In this document: positions 1 to 9,600 of the stretch, piece by piece
How positions within the stretch are numbered: the stretch's first letter is position 1
Layout of the letters: the number at the start of each line of letters is the position of its first letter
Assembly: GCA_021324135.1 (NCBI GenBank)
Contig: JAJPJO010000075.1
Location: forward strand, 1 to 45,895
From: Pseudomonadota bacterium
GTDB lineage: Bacteria; Cyanobacteriota; Vampirovibrionia; Obscuribacterales; Obscuribacteraceae
Direction: 5' to 3'
Length of the DNA: 45,895 nucleotides
Translations under genes and position numbers: made by a program
Notes under the pieces: generated by a model
Databases searched by the model: none
What the model saw: only the letters and a program-made list of their open reading frames with translations
Told to the model about the DNA's origin: nothing

Positions 1-3
1 GCA

Positions 4-450
4 TCAACCAGGACGGTTCACACTCTCGAGTCGCGCTCTTACCGCGTCAGTCAATGGAGCCGAGCGTTTTGTCGAATCATCGATCATGACGATTACCGAC
101 TCGGAGGTAGAGCAACACAAGCCGTCCTTAAATATTGCCTGGCCGACAGTGAAAGAGGAAGTCCCTACCCTTAAGATCTTCGAGCCCACCTCTGCCACAC
201 CTGGGAAATTCATTTCCTCTAGAAAATCAAGAGTCAGTTTCACGATGACGAAACTCAACTTGTCACCGGCAATGCCGCCCTCCCCCTCGAAGAGAAATGA
301 AACTCTGCCTGATTCATAGAGCGTGCAGAATACGGCATTGTTGATATGTCCCTGGCGATCCGTGTCTCCGTAGCGCAAGTTGACTTTGGTCCAATGATGG
401 TATGCACTTTCGTTGGTATCACATACGGTGAGACGTGCCGCTTTACTCAT
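4..450 (-). CDS. 4-hydroxybenzoyl-CoA-type hot-dog acyl-CoA thioesterase
   Basis: A 148-residue single hot-dog domain protein, the usual size for the 4HBT/YbgC family, which hydrolyses acyl-CoA thioesters in the cytoplasm. The N-terminal signature is visible: RYGDTDRQGHINN with the probable catalytic Asp at residue 31, followed by a conserved Tyr-Glu (residues 45-46) on the central helix. The substrate cannot be read from the sequence. I start at the ATG at 450, with GGAAAT just upstream. A TTG at 462 would add four residues. The gene lies 64 nt downstream of the MFS transporter on the same strand and may be co-transcribed with it. The stop codon is at the very edge of the window, so the gene is complete. 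Confidence 0.8.
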   Translation of the reverse strand: MSKAARLTVCDTNESAYHHWTKVNLRYGDTDRQGHINNAVFCTLYESGRVSFLFEGEGGIAGDKLSFVIVKLTLDFLEEMNFPGVAEVGSKILRVGTSSFTVGQAIFKDGLCCSTSESVIVMIDDSTKRSAPLTDAVRARLESVNRPG

Positions 451-514
451 GTCAATTTCCAATCAGGCTTTTGCCTTTATCGTTGGCTGAAACAAGGGAA
501 TAATTATACCCCTT

Positions 515-1801
515 TCAGCGCCTCTTTCGCGCAGTGAGCGCCAGCGCCATGGAGAGGAGAGATGCCACTGCCAGCGCTATCAGCGACTCGCCAAATCCAG
601 CCGATGAGCTTTTGAATAAGCCGACAATCCATGGCCCGGCAAAACCACCAAGGTTCCCTACTGAATTTATTATGGCAATGCCGGTGGCTTGCGATTCGCG
701 TTTGAGTGAATTGTTCGCCAGCGCCCAAAACGGCCCGGCCGATCCCCAGATGCCGAAGGCTGCCAGGCAAAGACCGGCGAACTCCATCCAGGGTATAGTG
801 CTGAGGCGAGAGACGAGCAAACCCAGGCAAGTGCACGAGGAGGCAAATGCCAAGTGAAAGGGGCGCTCACCGGTTCGATCCGAATTCCTGGCGACGATCA
901 GCATACCCATAGCTTGAAACAGCGCCGGTATGGATGACAGCAATGCCGTGGTCCGGTCTGATGTGCTGCCGAATGCTTTTATGATTTGCGGCAACCAGAG
1001 TTGAAATCCATACATGCTCACTGTCAGCGTGAAATATAAAAGAGCACATCGCCACACGGCGAGATCCTCGACGGCGGCGATGAAACCATCTTTCAACGCC
1101 GCCGTTCCAGCGCCGCTGCTGGTATCGCGGGCAGTGCCGAGCATGCCGTCGAGTCGCTCATGCTCTTCCTTTGATAGCCACCGCGCCTGGTGCGGCCCGT
1201 CCGGGAGAGTAAACCAGACCAGAAGACCAAACAGGATTGCCGGAATTCCGGTAACGACAAACAACCACATCCAGCCGGCCAGCCCATATATACCCTGCAT
1301 CGACAGCGCCGCCGCTGCCGTTCCGCTGCCCAAAAGTCCGGCCACCGGAATGGCCAGCATGAAGCGTGCCACAGCCAGTCCATAATATCTGCCTGGATAC
1401 CAGTAGGTGAGATAGAGAATCATGCCGGGAAAAAATCCGGCCTCGGCCACCCCGAGGAAAAAACGCAGCACCCAGAACTGCGGAGCCGATTTCACGCAGC
1501 AGAAGCTGATGGTCATTAATCCCCAGGCAACCATGATGGCCGAAACCCATCGCCTGGGACCGAAGCGCTGGATGACCAGATTGCTGGGAATGCCGAAAAT
1601 GCAATAACCTAAGAAGAAGATACCGCCTCCGAAACCGAAGGCGGCATCGGAGAGGCCCAGATCGTGATTCATCTGCAACGCGGCAAATGATATATTGATG
1701 CGATCGAGGTATGATATCACATATAGTACCAGCATGAAGGGAATCAAACGAAGAGAAACTTTGCTCATCAGTTTCTCTTCCAATTTTGCTTCTCGGGCCA
1801 T
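515..1801 (-). CDS. MFS transporter, ACS (anion:cation symporter) family
   Basis: A 428-residue major facilitator protein with about twelve hydrophobic segments. The first helix region carries YLDRINISFAAL, typical of the anion:cation symporter family (galactonate, phthalate, hydroxyphenylacetate and similar organic acids). A second helix region reads GGIFFLGYCIFGIPSN, also family-like. It should act in the inner membrane as an organic-anion/H+ symporter, with unknown substrate. I chose the ATG at 1801, which gives a short cytoplasmic N-terminus before SLRLIPFMLVLYVISYLDR as in relatives and places the start 4 nt after the stop of the TPR-metalloprotease gene. An ATG at 1852 would overlap that gene by 47 nt and is the alternative. 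Coupled spacing suggests one operon with the upstream gene and perhaps the thioesterase. Confidence 0.85.
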   Translation of the reverse strand: MAREAKLEEKLMSKVSLRLIPFMLVLYVISYLDRINISFAALQMNHDLGLSDAAFGFGGGIFFLGYCIFGIPSNLVIQRFGPRRWVSAIMVAWGLMTISFCCVKSAPQFWVLRFFLGVAEAGFFPGMILYLTYWYPGRYYGLAVARFMLAIPVAGLLGSGTAAAALSMQGIYGLAGWMWLFVVTGIPAILFGLLVWFTLPDGPHQARWLSKEEHERLDGMLGTARDTSSGAGTAALKDGFIAAVEDLAVWRCALLYFTLTVSMYGFQLWLPQIIKAFGSTSDRTTALLSSIPALFQAMGMLIVARNSDRTGERPFHLAFASSCTCLGLLVSRLSTIPWMEFAGLCLAAFGIWGSAGPFWALANNSLKRESQATGIAIINSVGNLGGFAGPWIVGLFKSSSAGFGESLIALAVASLLSMALALTARKRR

Positions 1802-1805
1802 TGCA

Positions 1806-2957
1806 TCAATGCTGGTCACGTTCGTCCCTCTTGCCGGCAGCCTCTCCTTCATGCTCGGCGCCCGATGTCCGGCTTGATGCCCCTTCATACAGTTTTTGAA
1901 TGGTGCGCTTATCGCGATCGGATAAAGCACCGCCGACGGTCGGAGCCCGGCCAAAAAACATAACGTCGTGGTTGTTTGCCGAATGACCGGCAATCCCCAG
2001 GGCATGCCCTATCTCATGGAGCAGGATTTTCTTCATCTCCGGCGCGGAGAAGAATTTCTTGTCGCTCATGCTTCGAACCAGTATGACAATATCGGCATGC
2101 ACGAGCTCTTTAGCCTCGCTGGCATCATTGCTCTCCAGCCACTGTACATGAGCGTGCCCATCCTCAGCCCCGCTTGCACCTTGCCTGAGACTGAGCGGAT
2201 CGTCGCTCCAATCAAGGACAATGGCGGCGTCCTTCTTGTTTTTGCAAAGCTCATAAGACAAATGACCGTTGCTGGCCGCCATCCAGTCATCCAGTGCTTG
2301 CACGGCAATGCTTCTGAACTGCAAGGGGAAATCATCGATGTTTTTTCCATCGCTTATGTAAACTTTTAGAGGCAGGCACTTACCCGGCCAGATCTGCCGC
2401 CCGGCTGCCTTGATCACCGCTGCGAAGTAATCGGCTGAGCCGGACTCGTCGAGCTTCTCGACCATGCTGACTCGCTTGAGAGCGTTCAGTCTGGCGCCGG
2501 CCAGTTTCAGCAAAGGACTGCCGGGCTCCTCTTTGATGAATTGCTCGAATGCCGACCTCGCCTCGCTGATTCGCCCCAGTGACTGGTAGCAATCGGCGAT
2601 ATTGTATTTGGTGGCAGGTATATGCGGCTGCAATTTCAAGGCGTCCTTATAGTGAGCCAGGGCAGCCTCGATATCGCCGGAATCGTTTAATGCTCGTGCC
2701 AGCCGGAAGTGAGCCAGCGCGCTCTTGGGTGCCAGCCGTACCGCCTCCTCGAAATCCCTCCTGGCCTCAGGCAAACGTTTGGCGTCCAGATGTGCCTGAC
2801 CGTCCTGAAGAAGCTCTCTGAGCCGAGAGCTCTTCGCCGGCAAATCGACCTGTCTGGCGCCCTCTGCAGGAGCAGAAAGAAGAGAGGCGCTTAGAGTCAG
2901 CGATATAAGCAAGACGATGCCATCCAGGCAGCTCGCTGTTAAGGACTCTCTTGCCAT
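1806..2957 (-). CDS. Exported TPR protein with C-terminal matrixin-like zinc metalloprotease domain
   Basis: 383 residues. Residues about 10-34 form a signal peptide (hydrophobic stretch ending near SAPAEGA). Residues about 45-150 are about three TPR units, including RLPEARRDFEEAVRLAPKSA and IEAALAHYKDALKLQP. The C-terminal part contains the metzincin zinc motif HEIGHALGIAGH (His314, Glu315, His318, His325) followed by a Met-turn (DVMF, Met333). This is the HExxHxxGxxH pattern of matrixins and related M10 peptidases. A secreted or periplasmic protease is therefore likely. The TPR part may position it on a partner. ATG 2957 is preceded by TGAGG. The gene ends 4 nt before the MFS start. Substrate unknown. 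Family assignment rests on the motif and is firm; physiological role is not. Confidence 0.8.
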   Translation of the reverse strand: MARESLTASCLDGIVLLISLTLSASLLSAPAEGARQVDLPAKSSRLRELLQDGQAHLDAKRLPEARRDFEEAVRLAPKSALAHFRLARALNDSGDIEAALAHYKDALKLQPHIPATKYNIADCYQSLGRISEARSAFEQFIKEEPGSPLLKLAGARLNALKRVSMVEKLDESGSADYFAAVIKAAGRQIWPGKCLPLKVYISDGKNIDDFPLQFRSIAVQALDDWMAASNGHLSYELCKNKKDAAIVLDWSDDPLSLRQGASGAEDGHAHVQWLESNDASEAKELVHADIVILVRSMSDKKFFSAPEMKKILLHEIGHALGIAGHSANNHDVMFFGRAPTVGGALSDRDKRTIQKLYEGASSRTSGAEHEGEAAGKRDERDQH

Positions 2958-3265
2958 TTGCCTCAGCTGATTGTTGCCGACAAGGGATAAATCAGGCGCC
3001 TGTCTATCAGGTCTGATGAATAACCCTGATGTGGTATTTCCATAAGATTTTAGCGATGCATAATTGAGAGATGAACCCGAATGGGAGTTTACCAGACGCT
3101 CGCCTTCCTATAATCATCCTCAAGGCGGTGAAAACGTCCAGCTTTCATATTAGATCTCCAACTCCTCATCATAAAGAGAAGAATATATTGCCACTGGGTA
3201 AGAGGTTTCTAGTAAGGGCGGATCATTTAGTAGCTCAATTTACAGGTGAGATTTCATCAAAGCGC
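2958..3265. other. Divergent intergenic region between metalloprotease and kinase genes
   Basis: 308 gene-free bases separating divergently transcribed genes, so promoters for both should lie here. I see a repeated hexamer ATCAGG at 2991-2996 and 3006-3011, and its inverse CCTGAT at 3025-3030, giving a possible operator (3006-3011 with 3025-3030). I see no convincing -35/-10 pair on either strand. The open frame extending upstream of the kinase start to 3071 is probably not translated (see the kinase entry). Confidence 0.4.
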
Positions 3266-4939
3266 ATGTCTGGACAATCGCCGGATACAGGTGAGCCCGA
3301 AAAGAGTATAGAGGCAGGACTTCAATCTCCTCCAGGTCGTTCGCACCTGGCCAGTCTGATGTCGTCGGCTGCGGAATCCCCACCTCACTCCCAGCTGGTC
3401 AGGTTCTCTCTGGCTGACGGCTCGCGCTATTTGCTTACCGTCACCTGTCTGACCAAAGATTCCGAGCCGATGTGGGTGCTGAGCACGGATGATGAGGAGC
3501 CGCCCACGGTATTTTGGAGCATTTCTACGGAAAACCCGGAGCAGATATACAACCTGCTTCTCAGGCGGGCTCGCAACCCCTCGCAGCGACCGAGCAAGCC
3601 GCTTATTGACACCGATGAAGAGCACCTCCAGCAGGGAGGCGCCGAAGCCACCTCCAATCACGGCGCCTGCGGCTCGTCCGGTCAGATTTTTCTCAATCGC
3701 TACGAAGTGATCGACGAGATCGGTTGCGGCGGCATGAGTCGGGTCTACAAGGCGCAAGACAAGAAACAAGACCGGCTCGTGGCTGTCAAAGTGCTGCATC
3801 CTCACTTGATTTCGGAGAACCGCGTCAGAAAGAAGAAACCGGAAAAGCGCTTCGAGCAAGAATTCAAGGCGACCATGGCACTCGGGCATCAGAATATAGT
3901 CGGGGTTTACGACTACGGTTTCACTAACGAGGGGCTGCCTTTCATGGTGATGGAGTATATTGCCGGGCAAAGCCTCGAGCAATTGCTTCGCGATCAGCAA
4001 AAGCTGAAGCTGACTTATTTCCTGACCATCTTTTACCAGGTCTGCTCGGCTCTCTCGCACGCTCACATTCGCGGCGTCATCCACCGCGATGTCAAACCGA
4101 GCAATATCATGTTGGTCAAGACCAACAATGTCGAGCTGGTTAAACTGCTCGACTTCGGCATCGCCAAAATCGAGCCTCATGGCGAGGAGACCCCTCAGAA
4201 ACTGACTCAGACAGGCGATGTTTTCGGCAGCCCTTACTACATGAGTCCGGAGCAATGCAAAGGCGGAACGCTTGATGCGCGATCTGATATTTATTCGCTC
4301 GGCTGCGTTATGTATCAAGCGATCACAGGCAAGCGACCTTTTGAAGGTGACAACGCCTACAAGACAATTTACATGCATGTAAATGTGAAACCGACCGCCT
4401 TTGCACTGGCCCGACCGGACAGCTCGGTGCCGCCTACGCTCGAGACGATCGTTATGAAGTGTCTCGAGAAAGAGCCCCATATGCGGTATCAGACCGCTCA
4501 ACATCTCAGCCTTGATTTGCAAAAGCTATCCAGCCAGGATGAGCAAGAGGAAGATTACATCACCAAGCAGACACGCTCCGGAACGTTCTATGCTATATCG
4601 CCGAACACGGGCAAAGAACAGCCGGCGAACTTTCTTTCTGTAGTGAAACTGTTACGCCAGGCCGGTTTGATCAGCGACAGCGAGTTCCACAAGGCATCTT
4701 TGCTTGATGACGCTAAAAGGAGCGAGCTGGGTCAACAGTTTGTATCGAACGGCGTCATCGACAATAAGACGCTGCACTCGGCGGTACAGTGTCAGTCATT
4801 GATCGAGCGGCAGATCCTCAAAGTGGAGAAAGCGATAATCGCTCTGCATTATTGCCAGCGCATGCGCATAAGTCTCGAGGAAGCACTGGAGGAGCTTGGT
4901 TGGACCACCGAGAAGCAGGCAACATTGAATCTCGATTGA
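3266..4939 (+). CDS. Cytoplasmic Ser/Thr protein kinase, first of a tandem pair
   Basis: 557 residues with a full eukaryote-like kinase domain at about 143-425: glycine loop IGCGGMSRVY, ATP-binding Lys175, catalytic HRDVKPSN (273-280), DFG (296-298), SPEQ and DIYSLGCVMY. It should phosphorylate Ser/Thr on cytoplasmic proteins, as there is no membrane helix. The kinase is flanked by two regions I cannot assign. Residues about 25-103 carry VFWSISTENPEQIYNLLLRR, and residues about 455-546 carry VVKLLRQAGLIS and EALEELGW. Both recur in the next gene. I chose ATG 3266 over upstream starts (open to 3071) because it makes the N-terminus align exactly with the paralogue: Pro-Pro at residues 22-23 and the Lys at 175 in both. 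The Shine-Dalgarno is weak. Probably co-transcribed with the next gene, 9 nt away. Confidence 0.88.
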   Translation: MSGQSPDTGEPEKSIEAGLQSPPGRSHLASLMSSAAESPPHSQLVRFSLADGSRYLLTVTCLTKDSEPMWVLSTDDEEPPTVFWSISTENPEQIYNLLLRRARNPSQRPSKPLIDTDEEHLQQGGAEATSNHGACGSSGQIFLNRYEVIDEIGCGGMSRVYKAQDKKQDRLVAVKVLHPHLISENRVRKKKPEKRFEQEFKATMALGHQNIVGVYDYGFTNEGLPFMVMEYIAGQSLEQLLRDQQKLKLTYFLTIFYQVCSALSHAHIRGVIHRDVKPSNIMLVKTNNVELVKLLDFGIAKIEPHGEETPQKLTQTGDVFGSPYYMSPEQCKGGTLDARSDIYSLGCVMYQAITGKRPFEGDNAYKTIYMHVNVKPTAFALARPDSSVPPTLETIVMKCLEKEPHMRYQTAQHLSLDLQKLSSQDEQEEDYITKQTRSGTFYAISPNTGKEQPANFLSVVKLLRQAGLISDSEFHKASLLDDAKRSELGQQFVSNGVIDNKTLHSAVQCQSLIERQILKVEKAIIALHYCQRMRISLEEALEELGWTTEKQATLNLD

Positions 4940-4948
4940 GGAATTCAA

Positions 4949-6601
4949 ATGGCGCTACAGGACCGATTCTCCAGACCAAAAGGCAGACAGCCGGAGCCGG
5001 TCAGTGCCAATCCGCCTTCCAAGTCGGACATCTCCTTTCTCATGGAAAGGGCGGCGCAAACATCGCCTCAGGTGCAAATTCTGCGCTGGCAATCAGGTTG
5101 TGAAACATTCATGCTCTGCGTTAACTATGCCGAAGGTCCGCTTGGTGAGCCGACCTGGGAACTATCAACCGGCGAGGAATCCGGAGAGATTTTCTGGAGC
5201 GTCACTACTGAAAATCCAGCCGAAATATATCGCCTGGTGATGAAACGATTGCCCCCGCTTCAGGGTATGCAAGTCAATCAAGTGAGCAACAGGCATCAAG
5301 ATCCAGTGCTGGAGCCGAGCCCGCTCTTCAGGGATGCACAGGCGTACCGGCGGCTTGATGAGGAAGAATTATTCGCCAGGCGCTACAGAGTCATGTTTCA
5401 AATCGGCCATGGTGGCATGGGACGCGTCTATCAGGCTTGCGATGTCGAGCACAATCGCGTTGTTGCCTTGAAGGTACTGCATCCGCATCTGGTAGAGGAT
5501 GAGCACGCCAAGAAACGCTTTGATCGCGAGGCGAAAGCGACCATTCACTTGCGCCACCCAAACTTGTTGATGGTCCATGATTATGGCTTCTCGGAGGAAG
5601 GTCTGCCCTACATTGCCATGGAGTATCTCGAGGGTGAGGTTCTCCACAAGAAGATCAAGCTCGACGGACCGCTGGAGGTGCGCCGTTTCCTCCAGATATT
5701 CATCCAGACCTGCTCGGCCCTTCACCACGCACATGTCAACCGGGTTATACATCGAGACGTGAAACCGACCAACATCATGCTTGTCAGAGTCGACAAGAAT
5801 AATGACTTCGTCAAGCTGGTCGACTTCGGCATCGCGCAAATAGTGCGGGCCGATGGTCGGGCGATTGAAAAGCTGACCCAGACGGGCGATGTTTTTGGCA
5901 GCCCGTTTTACATGAGCCCAGAGCAATGCACAGGCAAAGATCTCGATGCGCGCTCCGACATTTACTCACTGGGTTGTGTGATGTACGAGGCAATAAGCGG
6001 CATCAGGCCGTTCTACGGACCGAACGCGCTGTCGACCATGCAGCTTCAGGTCACGGCAGCTCCTAAAGCTTTCAAGGAAGTCTGCGCCGATCTCGGCGTG
6101 CCGATTCAGGTCGAATCGGTGATTCTGCGCTGCCTCGAGAAGGAGCCGGGCAATCGCTTCCAGACCGCCAAAGAGGTGGCTCAGGCGCTCGAGCACCTTT
6201 TGTCGGTTGATGAGATAAACCTCGATGATCAATGGATCAGCCGGCAAACCGAATCGGGAAATTTTTTGACTCTCAGGCAAGGAAGCAGCGAAAGCGAGAA
6301 AACCGACCTGGCGGATGTTCTGAATCTGTTGAAGGAATCCGATTTGATCAATCAGTTCGAACATCGCCAGGCCCTGCAACTGCTCGGCAGTCACGGTTCG
6401 GAGGTGACGCGTTTCCTCCTCGACAGCGGCAAAATTACCGAGCAAACACTCCATGCCGCCGCTCAATGCCAGAGAATGGTTGAAAGCGGCAAGTGCAAGA
6501 TCGAACTGGCTATAATTGCCCTGCACTATTGCTGCCGCAATCAGGTTACTTTGCGCGAAGCTCTCGATCAATTGGGCTGGCGCATTGAGGCGCCGCCGTA
6601 A
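4949..6601 (+). CDS. Cytoplasmic Ser/Thr protein kinase, second of a tandem pair
   Basis: 550 residues, a paralogue of the preceding kinase along its whole length. Kinase domain about 145-420: IGHGGMGRVY, Lys175, HRDVKPTN (268-275), DFG (292-294), SPEQ, DIYSLGCVMYE. The N-terminal region (about 25-103) has GEIFWSVTTENPAEIYRLV. The C-terminal region (about 455-545) has VLNLLKESDLINQFEHRQAL, then a segment rich in Cys/His (AAAQCQRM, ALHYCCRN) ending EALDQLGW. No membrane helix, so cytoplasmic. The stop of the first kinase overlaps the ribosome-binding site GAGGAA, 7 nt before ATG 4949, so translational coupling is likely. It converges with the next gene with a single base between the stop codons. 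Tandem duplication followed by divergence is the simplest origin. Confidence 0.9.
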   Translation: MALQDRFSRPKGRQPEPVSANPPSKSDISFLMERAAQTSPQVQILRWQSGCETFMLCVNYAEGPLGEPTWELSTGEESGEIFWSVTTENPAEIYRLVMKRLPPLQGMQVNQVSNRHQDPVLEPSPLFRDAQAYRRLDEEELFARRYRVMFQIGHGGMGRVYQACDVEHNRVVALKVLHPHLVEDEHAKKRFDREAKATIHLRHPNLLMVHDYGFSEEGLPYIAMEYLEGEVLHKKIKLDGPLEVRRFLQIFIQTCSALHHAHVNRVIHRDVKPTNIMLVRVDKNNDFVKLVDFGIAQIVRADGRAIEKLTQTGDVFGSPFYMSPEQCTGKDLDARSDIYSLGCVMYEAISGIRPFYGPNALSTMQLQVTAAPKAFKEVCADLGVPIQVESVILRCLEKEPGNRFQTAKEVAQALEHLLSVDEINLDDQWISRQTESGNFLTLRQGSSESEKTDLADVLNLLKESDLINQFEHRQALQLLGSHGSEVTRFLLDSGKITEQTLHAAAQCQRMVESGKCKIELAIIALHYCCRNQVTLREALDQLGWRIEAPP

Positions 6602-6602
6602 A

Positions 6603-9600
6603 TCAATCGGCTAAAGAAAACAATTCGGTTTCAACAGCCTCGGCATGCGGCTCTTCCTTTGCAGCACTGCTCAAGCTCTCCAGTATGCCACTGATTGTGG
6701 TGCCATATTGCGGATCCAGTCTTTCGATGATGCGGGCGATGCCGAGCAAATCATTTTTATAGCGCTCCTTGTTTTCGCTTGACTCCATCGCATTTATGCC
6801 TTCCTCGATGGCGGTGGAAAGCCGGGCACCCAGCGCCGCGGAGAGCACGCCCTGGTTGAACAGATGGCTCAGATCTTGACGCAACTCGCCCGGCATTCGC
6901 TTCGGTGCATCGCCTGAGAGGACCTTTGAGATTGTGCTGGTGCAATGCTGCGATATCGCCTCTTCGGCTATGCTCTGGAAGCTGACGCCGGCGGATTCGT
7001 AAAGCTCGATCAATCTGCTTAGCTTTTTCGAGCGCGCATGGCGTTTGCCTATCTTGTTCATTAGCTCTAAAACGGCGCTATCGACGCCTGTATCATTAAT
7101 ATAGAGTGAGAGAACCAGGGAGGCTGCCTTGCTCTTCCCCAGAGCGTCCAGGCATTCGACGACCTCGAGCCGGCAGTTTCTGTTCATCAGGCCGAACACT
7201 AAAAAGGCCGCTTTATAAATGTCGCGAGTCACCGAGCGCGGCACTACGGTATCAAGTCTGGTGGCTTGATCGAGCAGAGATTTGGCAAGAACATCAGTGA
7301 GACTATCCGCTTCATTCAGATTCTTGCCTACGATTTGCGTGGCGATTTTGCACAGCTCCCGCTGGCTGATCGCCGGATTAGCCAGCTTTCTCAAGCAAGC
7401 CGATTTGTCGAGCTGCCGCTGGTATTTGAGGCTGATGCACAGGGCCGCCTTGGCGGCGGCAGCGGCGCGCCTGCCACTGTCTGTGGTGTCAGCATCTGAT
7501 CTGGACATGCGCAATGCATCGCTCCATGCCTGCAGAGCCGCCGTCTCATCTTGATTAAGAAAACGGCAGTAGCCCTTCAATATAATCAGTTCAGACAGAG
7601 CGCCGGAATCGCATGTTTCTTGGCTCAGTTTGTCCAGTTGCTGCATCGCCTCTGTGTAATGCTCCTCTTCGATGAGAAAAAAGATCTTGTCGATTTTATC
7701 CTGGTCCGCCTCATCCCTCTCCATCACCGCGTCGCCGATTTCCTGCGCGCTCAGCAGTTCAGGGCAGATCAGTTTCGTTTTGCCGCTCTTGTTCATGCAC
7801 TTCTCGAGCACGGAGACGGCCGGGGCAAATTCCTCTCCTTGTGAGGCGAAAAGCTTGCAGAGACTGTCGATATGGCGATCGGCTCCGGCGGCTCGCGATG
7901 CCTTGATCAGCTCGGCCACCTGCATGGCAAAAGCAGGAGTAAGGCAGCGCCGCTCCACTAATGACCGGAGGACCTCGACTGCGCAGCCGAAGGCATAGCC
8001 GTCGGCTGCACTGACGTAACCGCGGTCGCCGTCGATCAGGGATGCGGACAAATAACGCATCACCCACAACTCTTCAGCGGAGACAACCTCTCGGGCGTCG
8101 GCTCCTCCGTATTTCTTGAAGATGGCAATGGCGCTGCTGAATTTTCCCTGCTCGACCAGGCTGTGCGCATAGGCGAGCTCCCTGCCTTTCAACCAGATGC
8201 TGACGCGCTCCTTGACCTCAAGGACGAGTTCATTTTCTTCGCCGGCGCACCAGGCCAGAAGCTCGATTGCTTGTTTGATCTCTTCTTCCGTCACGGAGGC
8301 TGCCGGCATGCTGAGCAGCTTATCGACCACTCTGATCATGAGATTGGTCAGTGAGTCATTATTGTAATTGTTTTGACCGACCATGACATTGATCATGGTG
8401 CGCACCATCTCCTCCATCTTGCCCCCATCAATCATCAGCTCGGCAGCCAGATCGAGGTCGCCCACCGCCAGTAAGCATTCCATGACGGCGCTGCCACTGG
8501 ATGTGATGGCTTCGCCCGATTTGAGAGAACGCAAGGCGGCGGCATAAACCACTTTTGAATGATCGAATTTTTGGGCTCGCCTGAGCTGGCGAGCAAAATC
8601 GAGGAGGACTCGATGATAAGACGGCGTCCGGACCATGGCAGAGCTCTCCAGAGCAATCAGTATTTTTGAGAGACTCTGGCGATCGGGGCAGGCGGCAATC
8701 AAGGCGTCGATGCAGTGATAGTGATAAGTGCTGCTCTCGTCGTCGTAGACAACCGTCGAGATCAGGATGGCATGCGATAGATCATTGATGCGGCCGCTGC
8801 CGACGTGATCGGCGAATTCCTTCGAGAATCCTTCCGGCCAGTGGAGATTCTCTTGCAAAACGGCAAGCGCTTCGGTTGATTTGCCTAAACCAAGAAGGCA
8901 GTCAGCGATTCTCATCGGCTGCATCTCGTGATCATCTGCCAGACGCAGAGCGGTGAGACCGGCTGTGAAAGCCAGCATTGACTTTTCCGGCTCGCCCGCT
9001 TGTCCGTAGCGGTGACCGAGAAGTCGCATGAACTCCGCGAACTTCCAATCGCTTTTCAAAATCCCGTTCAACTCGGCTCGAACCAGATCCCTCAATGAAT
9101 CAAGCGACTCGGCCGTCGCTAAGAACTGCTCCAGGCATTCATCAATGTCATTCTGGGCAATTTTGGCGGCGCAAATGCCGGCACTGGCGCGCGTGATCAC
9201 GGCATTGAGCTGAGCGTCTTCCCGTCGCTCTTCCTCGAGCCAGCGGCAACACTCTATGGCCGACCGGTAAGCGGACAACGCCTCGGCGTACTCATCGTTG
9301 GCCAAGTGGTTGTGCCCGAGATCGGTCATCATTACAGCCAGTGTGACGCTGCGCGCATACGGACCGGATCGCTCATTCTTCACCGCCCTGGTGATCCCTT
9401 GAATAGAATCGGCTTGCAATGAGTTTTTGCGCGACAGTTCAAGAAAGGCTCGCTCCGGTTGTCCCATTTTGAAATAGGTTGCCGCCAGGAGCAGAGTGGC
9501 GCGCAAGAGAGGCTCCTGCACGGCCGCTTCCTTCTCGTGTGCTCGCACCAGCTGCTGCGCTTCTCTGAAATAATGGGCGGCAATACCGAGCTGGTCTTGC

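Noticed and set aside
3257-4522. 421-codon open frame on the minus strand opposite the first tandem kinase
   Set aside because: It lies entirely within a kinase gene with all catalytic motifs, has no recognisable domain, and a similar minus-strand frame occurs opposite the paralogue, as expected for a codon-bias shadow.
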